From positions 124,001 through 188,000 of the forward strand of contig NZ_JAGGPT010000007.1 of the NCBI RefSeq assembly GCF_018613715.1: 64,000 bases of DNA, written 5' to 3'. The notes beneath the pieces were generated by a model. The model was not told where the DNA came from, searched no databases, and worked only from the letters and a program-made list of their open reading frames with translations. Shown here piece after piece: positions 63,776 through 64,000 of this stretch; position 1 is the first letter of the stretch, and each line of letters begins with the position of its first letter. The DNA comes from Chryseobacterium sp. ISL-6 (GTDB lineage Bacteria > Bacteroidota > Bacteroidia > Flavobacteriales > Weeksellaceae). The position numbers were made by a program, and so were the translations under genes.

Positions 63776-63801
63776 AAAAGGAACTCAATTGAGTTCCTTT
63801 T
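63776..63801. terminator. Bidirectional terminator before the META-domain gene
   Basis: AAAAGGAACTC pairs with GAGTTCCTTTT around AATT, with A/T runs on both sides, between convergent genes. Confidence 0.85.
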
Positions 63802-63806
63802 ATTTT

Positions 63807-64000
63807 TTATTCTGATTTATTAAATTTCAATAATAAAAGATTGTCTTTGTATAGTTCTAATGTAGTTCCGGAAATTACATATTTGTTAGCTTTCCCCATC
63901 ATATCCATAAAGTTCTGCTCTACATTCATATTATCACAAGCCATTTTTGTAGAACCCATTTGGCCCGCAGCAAAATTACCTGTAGAAGTATCCAACTTCA
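63807..64000 (-). CDS. META-domain protein (HslJ-like), 3' part only
   Basis: The frame enters from beyond the window end, so the start is missing. The visible 60-odd residues contain QMGSTKMACDNMNVEQNFMDMM and the typical closing strand SGTTLELYKDNLLLLKF of META/HslJ domains, which occur in heat-inducible or secreted proteins. No signal peptide can be seen because the N terminus is outside the window. Confidence 0.75.
   Translation of the reverse strand, partial: KLDTSTGNFAAGQMGSTKMACDNMNVEQNFMDMMGKANKYVISGTTLELYKDNLLLLKFNKSE

Overview
The window is a 64 kb stretch of an AT-rich flavobacterial chromosome, most likely Chryseobacterium or a close relative (Weeksellaceae). The evidence is: start codons are not preceded by Shine-Dalgarno sequences; many genes carry the Bacteroidetes -7 element TAnnTTTG just upstream; and the gene content fits (monomeric NADP isocitrate dehydrogenase, plant-type GapN, a CIA/CGA-like class A beta-lactamase, LytS/LytTR pairs, ECF sigma factors with small membrane proteins). 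No rRNA, tRNA, CRISPR array, prophage, plasmid function or intact insertion sequence was seen. Most genes are metabolic or stress related in short operons bounded by clear hairpin terminators.

Layout. 1-5.9 kb: a Nei/Fpg-like glycosylase; a LytS/LytTR two-component pair transcribed away from a small unknown protein and an outer-membrane barrel-like protein; a GT32 glycosyltransferase; a left-handed beta-helix transferase. 6-8.8 kb: SMR efflux pump, a 26-residue membrane peptide gene, MepB-family protein, an AAA ATPase and a tiny lipoprotein. 8.8-17.5 kb: gcvP, a 50-residue Cys/Lys-rich peptide gene, a J-domain protein, an ECF sigma operon, an S9 peptidase and a DoxX-like protein. 17.6-27.7 kb: a long minus-strand accessory block of SRPBCC, VOC, DinB, SDR, alpha/beta hydrolase, Crp/Fnr, DUF763 and thiol peroxidase genes. 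27.8-32.6 kb: isocitrate dehydrogenase, a lipoprotein and an HxlR/SDR divergent pair. 32.7-37.4 kb: a second LytS/LytTR pair flanked by a haem-binding/cytochrome P460 operon and a DUF1223/DoxX operon. 37.8-50.9 kb: two MBL hydrolases, aldo/keto reductase, two AraC regulators, S41 protease, DUF417 protein, another ECF sigma operon, an atypical SDR, gapN and an exported thiol peroxidase. 51-64 kb: hutU, DUF559 protein, 2-hydroxyacid dehydrogenase, pcm, a Gfo/Idh/MocA oxidoreductase, a GH5 glucanase, beta-lactamase, 3-hydroxybutyryl-CoA dehydrogenase, a polytopic membrane protein and a META-domain protein cut by the window end.

The most notable signal is regulatory. Both LytTR regulators have nearby DNA that looks like their operators: short direct repeats exactly 21 bp apart, the spacing known for LytTR-domain proteins, each about 37-39 bp upstream of a TAnnTTTG element. 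At the first locus four repeat copies form an exact dyad between the divergent kinase operon and the small-protein/barrel operon. At the second locus the same 71-bp layout (repeat, 21 bp, repeat, -7 element) precedes both flanking operons and aligns without gaps. From this I infer that the second pair controls a local envelope haem/redox regulon. Its genes are a membrane-anchored multi-haem-type protein fused to a P460 domain, a small lipoprotein, an exported CxxC DUF1223 protein and a DoxX-family membrane protein. This grouping is the best candidate here for an undescribed system.
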